Positions 1-9,735 are shown, counted from the first letter of the stretch. The stretch is DNA of 64,000 bases from an uncultured Bacillaceae bacterium (GCA_947497585.1 CANMHG010000001.1:496001-560000), one strand, 5' to 3'. Notes: a model not told the origin generated them from the sequence alone. A program made the numbers and translations.

Positions 1-1955
1 ATTTAGATTTCTTCCCATTAACTGTTAACTATGAGGAACGCTTGTATGCAGTGGGTAAAATCCCTGGTGGTTTTATTAAACGTGAAGGAAGACCGAGTGA
101 AAAAGCAATTTTAGCTAGTAGACTGATTGATCGACCTATACGCCCTTTATTTGCTGATGGATTCCGTAATGAGGTTCAGGTAATCAGCATTGTTATGAGT
201 GTGGATCAAAACTGTTCATCTGAAATGGCTGCAATGTTTGGATCTTCTTTATCATTATGTGTATCGGATATTCCATTTGAAGGGCCGATCGCAGGGGTTA
301 TTGTAGGAAGAATTAACAATGAGTTTGTTATTAATCCAACCGTTGAACAATTAGAAAAGAGTGACATTCATTTAGTAGTAGCAGGAACAAAGGATGCTAT
401 TAACATGGTGGAAGCTAGAGCAGATGAGGTTCCTGAAGAGGTAATGCTAGAAGCAATCATGTTCGGACACGAAGAAATTAAAAAGTTAATTGCTTTCCAA
501 GAAAAAATTATGGAAACAGTTGGTGTAGAAAAAAGAGAAATTCAATTATATGAAGTAGACAAGAACTTAGAGCAATCAGTACGTGAACTAGCAGAAAAAG
601 ATATTAACAGCGCTGTTCAGGTTCATGAAAAGCATGCTAGAGAAGATGCGATTAGTGAAGTGAAGGCAGCTGTCATTGCAAAATATGAAGAACAAGAAGC
701 CGATGATCAAACGCTTAAGCAAGTTAAAGAGATTTTAGGTAAACTTGTTAAAGAAGAAGTTCGTCGACTAATTACGGTAGAGAAAATTAGACCAGATGGT
801 AGAAAGCCAGATGAAATTCGCCCATTATCTTCAGAGATTGGTTTATTGCCACGTACACATGGTTCAGGTCTATTTACAAGAGGTCAAACACAGGCTTTAA
901 GTATTTGTACCTTAGGTGCGTTAGGTGATGTTCAGATTTTGGACGGGCTTGGGATTGAAGAATCCAAGCGTTTTATGCATCATTATAACTTCCCGTTATT
1001 CAGTGTAGGTGAAACTGGACCTATGAGAGGACCAGGTCGTAGAGAAATCGGCCACGGTGCACTGGGTGAACGTGCGCTTGAGCCAGTTATTCCATCCGAA
1101 AAGGATTTCCCATATACTATACGTTTAGTTTCAGAAGTATTAGAGTCAAATGGTTCTACTTCTCAAGCAAGTATTTGTGCAAGTACGTTAGCAATGATGG
1201 ATGCTGGAGTTCCTATTAAGGCACCAGTGGCTGGTATTGCAATGGGACTTATTAAAAAAGATGAACATTATACAGTTCTTACAGATATTCAAGGAATGGA
1301 AGACCACCTTGGCGATATGGACTTTAAAGTGGCTGGAACTTCAAATGGTGTAACTGCCATCCAAATGGATATCAAAATTGAAGGATTGTCTAAACAAATT
1401 TTAGAAGAAGCATTATTACAGGCTAAAACAGGTCGTATGGAAATTCTAGAATCAATGTTACGTACAATCAATGAACCAAAACAAGAATTATCTAAATATG
1501 CTCCAAAAATCTTAACGATGAAAATCAATCCTGATAAAATTCGTGATGTTATTGGACCAAGCGGTAAACAAATCAATAAGATTATTGATGAGACAGGTGT
1601 TAAAATTGACATTGAACAAGATGGTACAGTCTTCATTTCATCAGTAGACCAAGAAATGAATGAAAAAGCGAAGAAGATTATTGAGGATATTGTACGTGAA
1701 GTTGAAGTTGGACAAATGTATCTTGGAAAAGTTAAGCGAATTGAAAAGTTTGGTGCATTTGTAGAGTTGTTTAGTGGGAAAGATGGTTTAGTTCATATCT
1801 CGGAGCTTGCTGAAGAAAGAGTAGGCAAAGTGGAGGATGTTGTCTCAATTGGAGATGAGATTCTTGTGAAGGTTATGGAGATCGACAAACAAGGACGTGT
1901 CAACCTATCACGCAAGGTTGTATTACGTGAACAAAAAGAAAAACAAGAGTCTTAA
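1..1955 (+). CDS. pnp: Polyribonucleotide nucleotidyltransferase (PNPase), 5' end cut off by window
   Basis: 3'-5' phosphorolytic exoribonuclease that degrades mRNA to nucleoside diphosphates as a trimer, with RNase Y and helicase partners. The frame is open from base 3 with no start codon; the TTG at 42 is an internal Leu codon, because the 13 codons before it ([13 protein letters not shown]) also match the family. Compared with B. subtilis PnpA (about 705 aa) roughly the first 53 residues lie outside the window. Visible parts are the end of RNase PH domain 1, the helical linker, RNase PH domain 2 ([19 protein letters not shown] with the catalytic Asp pair), a KH domain with the GPSGKQ loop and a C-terminal S1 domain ([15 protein letters not shown]). 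A strong hairpin terminator follows the stop directly, so transcription from the upstream genes probably ends here. Confidence 0.98.
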   Translation, partial: LDFFPLTVNYEERLYAVGKIPGGFIKREGRPSEKAILASRLIDRPIRPLFADGFRNEVQVISIVMSVDQNCSSEMAAMFGSSLSLCVSDIPFEGPIAGVIVGRINNEFVINPTVEQLEKSDIHLVVAGTKDAINMVEARADEVPEEVMLEAIMFGHEEIKKLIAFQEKIMETVGVEKREIQLYEVDKNLEQSVRELAEKDINSAVQVHEKHAREDAISEVKAAVIAKYEEQEADDQTLKQVKEILGKLVKEEVRRLITVEKIRPDGRKPDEIRPLSSEIGLLPRTHGSGLFTRGQTQALSICTLGALGDVQILDGLGIEESKRFMHHYNFPLFSVGETGPMRGPGRREIGHGALGERALEPVIPSEKDFPYTIRLVSEVLESNGSTSQASICASTLAMMDAGVPIKAPVAGIAMGLIKKDEHYTVLTDIQGMEDHLGDMDFKVAGTSNGVTAIQMDIKIEGLSKQILEEALLQAKTGRMEILESMLRTINEPKQELSKYAPKILTMKINPDKIRDVIGPSGKQINKIIDETGVKIDIEQDGTVFISSVDQEMNEKAKKIIEDIVREVEVGQMYLGKVKRIEKFGAFVELFSGKDGLVHISELAEERVGKVEDVVSIGDEILVKVMEIDKQGRVNLSRKVVLREQKEKQES

Positions 1956-1959
1956 TTGG

Positions 1960-1985
1960 GACCTGGTAACCCCAGGTCTTTTTTT
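1960..1985 (+). terminator. Rho-independent terminator after pnp
   Basis: Stem of 7 bp (GACCTGG with CCAGGTC), 5-nt loop, then a run of seven T, five bases after the pnp stop codon. Confidence 0.9.
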
Positions 1986-2116
1986 CTGTTAATTTAAAGT
2001 GAAATTAATTGCTTACATAATTTTGTGTGATTTAGTAAGTATGTAATAAAATTCTTCCTTTCAACGAAAACTAAAGTATCCTATACCGTGAAATACTTTA
2101 AAGGAGGAAGAGTTAG

Positions 2117-3046
2117 ATGCGAAAGCAACTCATAACAATTACAGTACTTATGGCTATGTGTTTAATTCTCTATGGAGAAGTTAAACAACCAATATTAGTT
2201 GAAGCGGAAGATATCAAGCAAGATTCCTTATATAAGGAAATAGTTGATAATGCATCACGATATGAGATACCGGCAATTGATGCAAAGATTGACCCAGTTT
2301 GGAAAGCAACTCCTGGTTATAATGGTCTCAAAGTTGATATTGAAGCTTCTTATAAAAAAATGAAAAAAGATGGTGTATTTGATGAGGCGAAGTTAGTCTT
2401 GAAACAAATAGAACCAAATGTAAAATTAAAAGACTTACCAGCTGAACCTATATATCGAGGGAACCCAGAAAAGAAGATGGTTTCATTTATTATTAATGTT
2501 GCTTGGGGAAATGAGTATATACCAAGCATGCTTGAAACCCTAAAAAAGCACAATGTAAAAGCATCTTTTTTCCTTGAAGGAAGATGGGTTAAGGAAAATC
2601 CTGAAATTGCTAAAATGATAAGTGATGCTGGTCATGAAATAGGCAATCACTCCTATACTCATCCAGATTTAAAAACGCTTCCAGCAGAACAAGTTCGTGA
2701 GCAATTAGCGAAGACAAATAAAGTTATTGAAGCAACGATTGGAAAGCAACCTAGGCTTTTCGGACCACCAAGTGGGAGCTTTCGACCCGAGGTCGTTAAA
2801 ATCGCATCTGAGTCAAATATGAGGACAATCCTTTGGAGTGTTGATACAATAGATTGGCAAAGGCCGCAGCCAAGTGTAATTATTAATCGAGTGATAGGGA
2901 AAATTCATCCTGGTGCACTCGTTTTAATGCATCCAACCGAATCTACTGCATCAGCTCTAGAGACATTGATTCTATCACTTAAAAAGAAGGAATACTCTAT
3001 TAGTAATGTATCCACTTTGCTAAGTGAAGAGAGGTTAAGCGAATAA
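2117..3046 (+). CDS. ylxY: Polysaccharide-deacetylase-like protein YlxY (likely catalytically dead)
   Basis: 309-aa exported or membrane-anchored protein: a hydrophobic N-terminal signal or anchor (residues 4-20) followed from about residue 118 by a NodB/CE4 fold. Motif 2 is intact (GNHSYTH), as are a motif-3-like stretch (FGPPSGSFRPEV), motif 4 (LWSVDTIDW) and motif 5 (LVLMHP). Motif 1, normally TFDDG, reads SFIINVAWG, so both Asp residues, one of them the catalytic base, are missing. B. subtilis YlxY, which I recall carries the same change, sits at the same place after pnp. Its role may be structural or in binding glycan during sporulation; that is inference. The start is supported by AAAGGAGG eight bases before ATG. 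Confidence 0.9.
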   Translation: MRKQLITITVLMAMCLILYGEVKQPILVEAEDIKQDSLYKEIVDNASRYEIPAIDAKIDPVWKATPGYNGLKVDIEASYKKMKKDGVFDEAKLVLKQIEPNVKLKDLPAEPIYRGNPEKKMVSFIINVAWGNEYIPSMLETLKKHNVKASFFLEGRWVKENPEIAKMISDAGHEIGNHSYTHPDLKTLPAEQVREQLAKTNKVIEATIGKQPRLFGPPSGSFRPEVVKIASESNMRTILWSVDTIDWQRPQPSVIINRVIGKIHPGALVLMHPTESTASALETLILSLKKKEYSISNVSTLLSEERLSE

Positions 3047-3089
3047 CATTTGAATTAAAAATAGAAGGTCTATGTCAGGAGGCAATACA

Positions 3090-4325
3090 TTGATTAAAAA
3101 GTACACATGCAATAACGGCGTACGTATTGTATTAGAAAATATCCCTACCGTCCGTTCAGTCGCAATCGGTGTTTGGATTGGAACTGGATCAAGAAATGAA
3201 ACGAGCCAAAATAATGGAATTTCACATTTTCTAGAGCATATGTTCTTCAAAGGAACCAGCACACGTTCTGCTAGAGAAATCGCTGAGTCCTTTGATAGTA
3301 TTGGTGGACAAGTAAATGCTTTCACATCAAAGGAGTATACATGCTATTACGCAAAGGTTCTTGATGAACATTCTAGCTATGCTTTAGAAGTACTTGCTGA
3401 TATGTTTTTCAACTCAACATTTGACGAGGAAGAGCTTAAAAAGGAAAAGAATGTAGTTTATGAAGAAATTAAAATGTATGAAGATACACCTGATGACATT
3501 GTTCATGACTTATTAAGCAAGGCAACATACGAACAGCATCCACTAGGATATCCAATTCTGGGAACAGACTCAACACTTGAAACTTTTAATGGCGATTCCC
3601 TAAGGCAATATATGAAAGAAACATACATTCCAGAGAATGTCGTTGTATCAGTTGCTGGTAATATTGATGAAGGTTTTATTAAGGAAATTGAAAACTACTT
3701 TGGTACTTTTACTTCTGATCATAAAAAACAAGTGTTTGAAAAGCCAAGTTTTCATTCAAATCGTGTTGCAAGGAAAAAGGATACAGAACAAGCCCACTTA
3801 TGTATTGGCTTTGACGGGCTTCAAGTTGGAGATAAAGACATCTATAATTTAATTGTGTTAAATAATATCCTTGGTGGTAGTATGAGCAGTCGTTTATTCC
3901 AAGAAGTTCGTGAGCAACGCGGATTAGCTTATTCTGTTTTCTCCTATCATTCCTCTTATCAAGACAGCGGAATGCTTACGGTCTATGGAGGAACTGGAAG
4001 TAATCAATTAGATTTGTTATTTGAAACAATCCAGTCGACTCTAGATAAATTAAAAAATGATGGTATTACGACAAAGGAGCTCAGAAACAGCAAGGAGCAA
4101 ATGAAGGGTAATCTAATGCTTAGTCTAGAGAGCACAAATAGTAGGATGAGTCGAAACGGAAAGAATGAATTATTACTAAAACAACATAGAACACTTGATG
4201 AAATCATTGAAAAACTAAATTTAGTTAATGAAGATAGCGTGAATGAACTATCTAATCGTATCTTTACAGATAATTATTCTGCAGCCTTAATTGGTCCAAA
4301 TGATCAATTACCTAAAGGAATGTAA
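3090..4325 (+). CDS. mlpA: M16 family zinc metallopeptidase MlpA
   Basis: 411-aa insulinase/processing-peptidase type protease, called MlpA or YmxG in B. subtilis. The inverted zinc motif HFLEH lies at residues 46-50 and the downstream zinc-binding Glu is in the EEIKMYEDTPDD region about 75 residues later; a second, non-catalytic M16 half follows. I place the start at the TTG of 3090, because CAGGAGG sits seven bases before it and the family begins with the sequence that follows (IKKYTCNNGVRIVLENIP). The ATG at 3072 in the same frame has no ribosome site. B. subtilis work, as I recall it, links the gene to control of extracellular protease expression. It lies 43 bp after ylxY, probably co-transcribed. 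Confidence 0.95.
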   Translation: MIKKYTCNNGVRIVLENIPTVRSVAIGVWIGTGSRNETSQNNGISHFLEHMFFKGTSTRSAREIAESFDSIGGQVNAFTSKEYTCYYAKVLDEHSSYALEVLADMFFNSTFDEEELKKEKNVVYEEIKMYEDTPDDIVHDLLSKATYEQHPLGYPILGTDSTLETFNGDSLRQYMKETYIPENVVVSVAGNIDEGFIKEIENYFGTFTSDHKKQVFEKPSFHSNRVARKKDTEQAHLCIGFDGLQVGDKDIYNLIVLNNILGGSMSSRLFQEVREQRGLAYSVFSYHSSYQDSGMLTVYGGTGSNQLDLLFETIQSTLDKLKNDGITTKELRNSKEQMKGNLMLSLESTNSRMSRNGKNELLLKQHRTLDEIIEKLNLVNEDSVNELSNRIFTDNYSAALIGPNDQLPKGM

Positions 4326-4397
4326 ATCTCTCCATTTACTTCTAAATAATGGACTACTTCGATAGTATATATTAATGACTATCGAGGAGGAATCAAT

Positions 4398-4664
4398 ATG
4401 AGGCTTAGCGAATTAAGTGGCAAGGAAATAGTTGATGTTAAGAGAGCAGAACGCCTTGGAGTATTAGGGCAAACTGATCTAGAAATTAACGAGCAAACGG
4501 GGCAAATTAACGCGTTAATTATCCCATCATTAAAGTGGTTTGGTTTTAGAAAACAAGGGAATGAAGTAAGAGTTCCTTGGAAACATATTAAAAAAATTGG
4601 TGCAGACATGATTATTATTGATATTCCTGATGAATATACGGCAAATAAAAACTTTAGTGAATAA
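4398..4664 (+). CDS. ymxH: PRC-barrel protein YmxH (YlmC/YmxH family)
   Basis: 88-aa protein of the YlmC/YmxH sporulation-associated family, a single PRC-barrel-like beta fold (RLSELSGKEIVDV at the start, WKHIKKIGADMIIID near the end). The molecular role is unknown. ATG is preceded by GAGGAGG, and an 8-bp hairpin (TCGATAGT with ACTATCGA, 4359-4385) ends exactly where the ribosome site begins. A terminator follows, so this is the last gene of the ylxY-mlpA-ymxH group. Confidence 0.88.
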   Translation: MRLSELSGKEIVDVKRAERLGVLGQTDLEINEQTGQINALIIPSLKWFGFRKQGNEVRVPWKHIKKIGADMIIIDIPDEYTANKNFSE

Positions 4665-4672
4665 AAACTTGG

Positions 4673-4702
4673 AAAATTGACCTTTAGTGGTCAATTTTTT
4701 TT
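4673..4702 (+). terminator. Rho-independent terminator after ymxH
   Basis: 10-bp stem AAAATTGACC/GGTCAATTTT with a 6-nt loop followed by T-rich sequence. It separates ymxH from the dpa operon. Confidence 0.88.
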
Positions 4703-4742
4703 GTCCTCTTTTAATTCTCCTGAACACCTCGACTTTCTATTC

Positions 4743-4770
4743 ACCGATTATGTGCGTTTCTCATAAGATG
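4743..4770 (+). promoter_or_regulatory. Possible sigma-K promoter for dpaA
   Basis: AC at 4743-4744, 17 bases, then CATAAGATG from 4762, close to the sigma-K pattern (AC, spacer, CATANNNTA; last base differs). dpaAB is known to be sigma-K dependent in B. subtilis; the exact site is inference. Confidence 0.4.
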
Positions 4771-4823
4771 TTTAAGTAAATGAAATTGTTTTGGAAGATT
4801 TTTATAAAAGAGAAGGTGAAAAC

Positions 4824-5717
4824 ATGTTAACTGGTATGCACATTGCTGTTATTGGCGGGGATGCAAGGCAGTTAGAAGTTATTCGCAAATTATTAGAATT
4901 AGATGCGAAGATTTCGTTAATCGGCTTTGATCAATTAGATCATGGTTTCACAGGTGCTTCGAAAGAGCAAATTGATGAAGTTGATTTTTCAGATATAGAT
5001 GCAATGATTCTGCCTGTTCCTGGAACGAACGGTGAGGGGCAAGTTGAAACGATATTTTCTAATGAAAAAGTAATCCTAACAGAAGAAATTGTTGCAAAGA
5101 CACCTGAACATTGTGTTATTTTTTCCGGCATAAGTAACAGTTATTTAGATTCAATTGTAAATAAGAATAACAGAAAGCTTGTTAAGTTATTTGAGCGGGA
5201 CGATGTTGCAATCTATAATTCCATCCCGACTGTTGAAGGAACCATAATGATGGTTATTCAGCACACCGATATAACAATTCACAATTCAAAGGTGGTCGTA
5301 CTCGGTCTTGGAAGAGTTGGAATGAGTGTTGCTCGGACATTTAGCGCACTAGGAGCAAAGGTCAAAGTTGGAGCTAGAAAGTCAGAGCATATCGCTCGAA
5401 TCACTGAGATGGGGTTAGAGCCTTTTCATTTAGATGAATTATCGGAAAAAGTAACAGATGCTGATGTGTGTATAAATACAATCCCACATCTTATTGTAAC
5501 GGCCAGTGTTATTTCCAAAATGCCTGCTCATACCCTTATCGTCGACCTTGCTTCTAAGCCAGGTGGAACAGATTTTAGGTATGCAGAGAAACGTGGGATC
5601 AAGGCATTATTAGCACCAGGTCTTCCTGGTATAGTTGCACCTAAAACGGCTGGTCAAATTGTTGCCAATGTTTTGTCACAAATCCTTTTAGAGCACCATA
5701 AAAGAGAGGAGAATTAA
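4824..5717 (+). CDS. dpaA: Dipicolinate synthase subunit A (SpoVFA)
   Basis: 297-aa subunit of the enzyme that converts the dihydrodipicolinate-pathway intermediate to dipicolinic acid in the mother cell, which then loads the spore core with Ca-DPA. The length equals that of B. subtilis SpoVFA. A nucleotide-binding Rossmann motif GLGRVG is at residues 161-166, and the C-terminal half has the conserved APGLPGIVAPKTAGQI stretch. The ATG at 4824 (AGAAGGTGA before it, family start MLTG) is preferred to the upstream in-frame start at 4791. dpaB starts one base after the stop, and asd, dapG and dapA follow, so the whole precursor pathway is adjacent. Confidence 0.96.
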   Translation: MLTGMHIAVIGGDARQLEVIRKLLELDAKISLIGFDQLDHGFTGASKEQIDEVDFSDIDAMILPVPGTNGEGQVETIFSNEKVILTEEIVAKTPEHCVIFSGISNSYLDSIVNKNNRKLVKLFERDDVAIYNSIPTVEGTIMMVIQHTDITIHNSKVVVLGLGRVGMSVARTFSALGAKVKVGARKSEHIARITEMGLEPFHLDELSEKVTDADVCINTIPHLIVTASVISKMPAHTLIVDLASKPGGTDFRYAEKRGIKALLAPGLPGIVAPKTAGQIVANVLSQILLEHHKREEN

Positions 5718-5718
5718 T

Positions 5719-6318
5719 ATGAAATTTAAGGGGAAGCGTATTGGTTTTGGTTTAACAGGTTCTCATTGTACGTATGACGAAGTAATGCCAGAAATAGAGA
5801 AGCTTGTAAAAGAAGGTGCGGATGTATTACCTGTTGTTTCAAACACAGTTAAAACGACGACAACACGTTTCGGTAAAGGCGAAGATTGGATTAAACGGGT
5901 AGAAGAGATTACCGGTAATAAAGTGATAGATTCAATCGTTGCCGCCGAACCACTTGGTCCAAAAATCCCTCTAGATTGTATGGTTATTGCACCATTTACT
6001 GGGAATTCAATGAGCAAGTTTGCAAATGCAATGACAGACTCTCCTGTCTTAATGGCTGCTAAAGCAACACTAAGAAATCTAAGTCCAGTTGTACTTGGAA
6101 TATCTACAAACGATGCTCTAGGGTTAAATGGTGTAAATTTAATGCGATTAATGGCTACGAAAAATATCTATTTTATCCCTTACGGCCAAGATGCACCGAT
6201 GAAAAAGCCAAACTCGATGGTCGCGCGTATGGGATTGCTTCAAGACACTGTACTTGCTGCAATGGAAGGTAAGCAACTGCAGCCTGTTATTATTGAGAAA
6301 TTTCGAGATAGCGAATAA
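5719..6318 (+). CDS. dpaB: Dipicolinate synthase subunit B (SpoVFB)
   Basis: 199-aa flavoprotein-fold subunit of dipicolinate synthase, forming the enzyme with DpaA. It has the flavoprotein family layout: N-terminal GFGLTGSHCTYDE and the central PLDCMVIAPFTGNSMSKFAN region. The ribosome site GAGAGGAG overlaps the end of dpaA and the genes are one base apart, so translation is probably coupled. A long inverted repeat follows, which may trim or stop the sporulation-specific transcript before asd. Confidence 0.96.
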   Translation: MKFKGKRIGFGLTGSHCTYDEVMPEIEKLVKEGADVLPVVSNTVKTTTTRFGKGEDWIKRVEEITGNKVIDSIVAAEPLGPKIPLDCMVIAPFTGNSMSKFANAMTDSPVLMAAKATLRNLSPVVLGISTNDALGLNGVNLMRLMATKNIYFIPYGQDAPMKKPNSMVARMGLLQDTVLAAMEGKQLQPVIIEKFRDSE

Positions 6319-6337
6319 GAAATTGAACTGTTACAAT

Positions 6338-6390
6338 AAGAAGAGAAGAATGATTTTATTTATGTAGTAAAATTCTTCTCTTCTTTACTA
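6338..6390 (+). terminator. Hairpin between dpaB and asd, probable terminator
   Basis: Perfect 14-bp stem (6338-6351 with 6372-6385, left arm AAGAAGAGAAGAAT), 20-nt AT-rich loop, followed by a short weak T stretch. The long loop and poor T run make termination incomplete at best. It would let dpaAB be read separately from asd-dapG-dapA. Confidence 0.5.
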
Positions 6391-6466
6391 CGTGAATATG
6401 ATAAAATATATTTTACTGGTAAAAAATGAACAACGTTTATTTTTGATTTTTGGAGGGGTAATAATT

Positions 6467-7516
6467 ATGGCACAACCGAATGGGTTACATGTAGCAGTAG
6501 TTGGAGCAACCGGTGCAGTAGGTACACAAATGATTCAAACTCTGGAAAGCCGAGACTTCCCTATTGCTAAACTTACACTTTTATCTTCAGAACGCTCCGC
6601 AGGAAAAACAGTACGTTTCAAAGGCAAAGACCTAGTTGTGGAAGCAGCCACTCCGGAAAGCTTCAATGGGGTAGATATTGCTTTATTTAGTGCTGGAGGA
6701 AGTGTATCAAAAGAATTAGCGCCAGAGGCTGTAAAGCATGGTGCTATTGTTATAGATAATACAAGTGCATTTAGAATGGATAAGGATGTACCTTTAATCG
6801 TACCTGAAGTAAATGAAGCAGAGCTTAAAAATCATAATGGAATAATTGCTAATCCAAATTGTTCAACAATACAAATGGTCGTAGCACTTGAACCAATTAG
6901 ACAAAAATTCGGATTAAAAAATATAATTGTATCCACATACCAAGCAGTGTCAGGTGCTGGAGATGCAGCTATTACAGAATTAAAAGATCAGGCTCAAGCA
7001 ATCTTGGAGGGAAGAGAATTTACTCCTCAAGTATTGCCTGTTAAGTCTGACAAAAAGCATTACCAAATTGCCTTTAATGCTATTCCTCAAATTGATAAAT
7101 TTGAAGACAATGGTTTTACAACAGAAGAAATGAAAATGATCAATGAAACTAAAAAGATTATGACTTATCCTGGGTTGCACGTAGCAGCTACTTGCGTTCG
7201 ACTACCAGTTGTAACAGGGCACTCTGAGTCGGTGTATATTGAAATCGATGAAGAAAATGTGTCAGCAGCTGATATTAAGGAGTTACTAAGCAAAGCTCCT
7301 GGGGTTGTATTACAGGATGATCCTTCGCAACAGCTTTACCCAATGCCAGCTGATTGTGTAGGGAAAAATGATGTGTTTGTTGGTAGAATTCGTAAAGACT
7401 TAGATCGTCCTACTGGTTTTCACATGTGGATCGTTTCAGATAACCTTTTAAAAGGTGCTGCGTGGAACTCAGTTCAAATTGCAGAAAGCTTAGTAAAACT
7501 CGGTTTAGTAAAATAA
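6467..7516 (+). CDS. asd: Aspartate-semialdehyde dehydrogenase
   Basis: 349-aa NADP-dependent enzyme making aspartate semialdehyde from aspartyl phosphate, the branch point to lysine, diaminopimelate, dipicolinate, threonine and methionine. The dinucleotide motif GATGAVGT is at residues 13-20 and the catalytic Cys132 in NPNCST. A later conserved segment ([13 protein letters not shown]) carries the substrate-binding Arg and catalytic His. The ATG at 6467 follows TGGAGGGG with good spacing; the in-frame ATG at 6392 lies between the hairpin and the ribosome site and is not credible. dapG starts 47 bp on. Confidence 0.97.
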   Translation: MAQPNGLHVAVVGATGAVGTQMIQTLESRDFPIAKLTLLSSERSAGKTVRFKGKDLVVEAATPESFNGVDIALFSAGGSVSKELAPEAVKHGAIVIDNTSAFRMDKDVPLIVPEVNEAELKNHNGIIANPNCSTIQMVVALEPIRQKFGLKNIIVSTYQAVSGAGDAAITELKDQAQAILEGREFTPQVLPVKSDKKHYQIAFNAIPQIDKFEDNGFTTEEMKMINETKKIMTYPGLHVAATCVRLPVVTGHSESVYIEIDEENVSAADIKELLSKAPGVVLQDDPSQQLYPMPADCVGKNDVFVGRIRKDLDRPTGFHMWIVSDNLLKGAAWNSVQIAESLVKLGLVK

Positions 7517-7563
7517 ATAATTAGTAGTGTCGTAAAGACTTATTAATTATATGGGGTGTAAAT

Positions 7564-8808
7564 ATGAACATCATCGTCCAAAAATTTGGTGGAACATCTG
7601 TAAAGGATGAGAAAACAAGACATTTAGCTAGAAAGCATATACAAAATGCACTGGACGAAGGAAACAAAGTAGTTGTTGTTGTTTCGGCGATGGGTCGATT
7701 AGGTGATCCATATTCAACAGATACCTTACTAGGTTTAATTGACAACAATCTTACAAAGGTTAGTAATCGTGAAATAGATATGCTTTTATCTTGTGGAGAA
7801 ATTATTTCAAGTGTTGTGTTTTCCGAAATGCTAAATAGTCATGGTATTAAAGCTACAGCTCTAACTGGAGCACAAGCTGGTTTCCGAACATCAGATGACT
7901 ATACAAATGCGAAAATTATTGATATGAAATGTGATCGTCTCCAAACTGAACTGGAGGAACACGACGTTGTTGTTGTGACTGGTTTTCAGGGAGTAGCTAA
8001 GAATGGGGACGTTACCACAATAGGCAGGGGTGGAAGTGATACTTCTGCTGCAGCGCTGGGGGCAGCGTTAAATGCAAAATGGATTGATATTTTTACAGAC
8101 GTTGAGGGAGTAATGACTGCAGACCCTAGAATCGTAGAAGATGCCAGACCGCTATCTGTTGTAACTTATACTGAGATTTGTAACATGGCCTATCAAGGAG
8201 CAAAAGTTATTCACCCTAGGGCTGTAGAAATTGCAATGCAAGCAAATGTTCCTATCCGTGTAAGATCAACCTATTCCGATTTGCCTGGAACGCTTGTCAC
8301 TTCTATTGAAAAAGGAAGCAAAGGTAGAGATGTTAAGGAAAGGTTAATTACTGGAATTGCGCATGTTTCAGGTGTAACACAAATAAAGGTTCAAGCTAGT
8401 AAAGGTCAATATGATTTACAAACGAAAGTATTTAAAGCTATGGCTAATGCGAAAATTAGCGTTGATTTCTTTAATATCACACCAAATGGTGTTGTGTATA
8501 CAGTATCAGGTGAGATGACTGAAAAGGCAATTGATGTATTGAAAAACCTTGGGTACGAACCTCTGGTTACAAGAAATTGTGCTAAGGTCTCAACTGTTGG
8601 AGCAGGCATGAACGGTGTTCCAGGAGTTACCTCTAAAATTGTAACTGCCTTGTCAGATCAAGGAATTCAAATACTACAATCTGCAGACAGCCATACGACT
8701 ATTTGGGTTTTAGTAAAACAAGAGGATATGACAAAAGCTGTTAATGCATTGCATAAAGCTTTTCAACTATCAGAGGAGACTCAAAATACTAGTAATACTG
8801 GAATTTAA
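7564..8808 (+). CDS. dapG: Aspartate kinase I (diaminopimelate-sensitive type)
   Basis: 414-aa aspartokinase, first step of the aspartate pathway. The kinase signature KFGGTSV is at residues 7-13, with GRGGSDTSAAALGAA and FTDVEGVMTADPR further on. Two ACT domains fill about residues 265-400 (ITGIAHVSGVTQIKV, VSTVGAGMNGVPGV). B. subtilis DapG, the isozyme inhibited by meso-diaminopimelate, has the same neighbours (asd before, dapA after); the inhibitor specificity is inferred from that. It is about ten residues longer than B. subtilis DapG at the C-terminus (TQNTSNTGI). GGGGTG precedes the ATG. I see no lysine riboswitch in the 47-bp gap before it. Confidence 0.96.
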   Translation: MNIIVQKFGGTSVKDEKTRHLARKHIQNALDEGNKVVVVVSAMGRLGDPYSTDTLLGLIDNNLTKVSNREIDMLLSCGEIISSVVFSEMLNSHGIKATALTGAQAGFRTSDDYTNAKIIDMKCDRLQTELEEHDVVVVTGFQGVAKNGDVTTIGRGGSDTSAAALGAALNAKWIDIFTDVEGVMTADPRIVEDARPLSVVTYTEICNMAYQGAKVIHPRAVEIAMQANVPIRVRSTYSDLPGTLVTSIEKGSKGRDVKERLITGIAHVSGVTQIKVQASKGQYDLQTKVFKAMANAKISVDFFNITPNGVVYTVSGEMTEKAIDVLKNLGYEPLVTRNCAKVSTVGAGMNGVPGVTSKIVTALSDQGIQILQSADSHTTIWVLVKQEDMTKAVNALHKAFQLSEETQNTSNTGI

Positions 8809-8828
8809 AAAGGGGGCAGGGGAAACGA

Positions 8829-9695
8829 ATGATTAATTTCGGAAAAGTATCAACAGCAATGGTTACACCATTTGATAAAAAAGGAAATATTGACTTTAAC
8901 AAGACAACTCAACTCGTTAACCATTTAATTCAGAATGGCACAGACTCATTAGTAGTAGCAGGTACTACAGGTGAATCACCAACTTTGTCTTCTGAAGAAA
9001 AGGTTGCACTCTTTAAACATGTTGTAAAAGTAGTCGATGGAAGAATTCCAGTTGTTGCTGGGACAGGAAGTAATAACACTTATGCTTCTGTTGAATTAAC
9101 AAAAAAAGCTCAGGAAGCTGGAGTAGACGCAATTATGATCGTAGCTCCATACTACAATAAACCTAATCAAGAGGGTCTTTATCAGCATTTTAAAGTAATT
9201 GCAGAGAGTACAACACTTCCTGTCATGCTATATAACATCCCAGGACGTTCTGTCGTAAATATATCTGTAGATACCATTGTTAAGCTTTCAAAATTACCTA
9301 ATGTGGTTGCTGTTAAAGAGGCAAGTGGTAATTTAGATGCTATGACAGAAATTATTGCAAATACAGATAAAGACTTTAAACTTTACAGTGGAGATGACGG
9401 TTTAACACTACCGGTATTATCTGTTGGTGGTAATGGTGTTGTTTCTGTTGCTTCACACATTGTAGGTCAGGAGATGCAAGAAATGATTGCTGCTTTTGAA
9501 ACAGGAGATGTGTCAAAAGCTGCGAAAATCCATCAAGCTCTATTACCTCTAGTTAAGGGATTATTTTCTGCGCCGAGTCCTTCACCTGTAAAAACTGCTT
9601 TACAATTAAAAGGCTTAGATGTAGGTTCAGTACGTTTACCAATGGTTCCACTAACAGAGCAAGAGCGTACACAACTTCAAAGTTTATTAAAGTAA
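8829..9695 (+). CDS. dapA: 4-hydroxy-tetrahydrodipicolinate synthase
   Basis: 288-aa class I aldolase condensing pyruvate with aspartate semialdehyde; its product leads to diaminopimelate and lysine and, in the mother cell, to dipicolinate through DpaAB. Schiff-base Lys163 lies in AVKEASG, the proton-relay Thr pair at 46-47 in AGTTGES, Tyr135 in LYNIPGR and Arg140. The purine-rich AAAGGGGGCAGGGG before ATG is an unusually strong ribosome site. It is the last gene of the dpa-asd-dapG-dapA group and is followed by a terminator. Confidence 0.98.
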   Translation: MINFGKVSTAMVTPFDKKGNIDFNKTTQLVNHLIQNGTDSLVVAGTTGESPTLSSEEKVALFKHVVKVVDGRIPVVAGTGSNNTYASVELTKKAQEAGVDAIMIVAPYYNKPNQEGLYQHFKVIAESTTLPVMLYNIPGRSVVNISVDTIVKLSKLPNVVAVKEASGNLDAMTEIIANTDKDFKLYSGDDGLTLPVLSVGGNGVVSVASHIVGQEMQEMIAAFETGDVSKAAKIHQALLPLVKGLFSAPSPSPVKTALQLKGLDVGSVRLPMVPLTEQERTQLQSLLK

Positions 9696-9711
9696 TAAAA
9701 TATTTAGAGAA

Positions 9712-9735
9712 GGCACCTTTATAGGTGTCTTTTTA
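9712..9735 (+). terminator. Rho-independent terminator after dapA
   Basis: 7-bp stem GGCACCT/AGGTGTC (one G-U pair), 4-nt loop, then six T. Confidence 0.85.

Noticed and set aside
42..44. TTG as the start codon of the first gene
   Set aside because: The 13 codons before it are in frame and match PNPase, so the gene is cut by the window edge.
1289..1636. 115-codon ORF on the minus strand inside pnp
   Set aside because: Mirror of a highly conserved coding region; no ribosome site and composition typical of an antisense frame.
7516..7563. Lysine riboswitch expected before an aspartokinase gene
   Set aside because: Only 47 bases separate asd and dapG, far too few for a lysine riboswitch, and no aptamer-like structure is visible.
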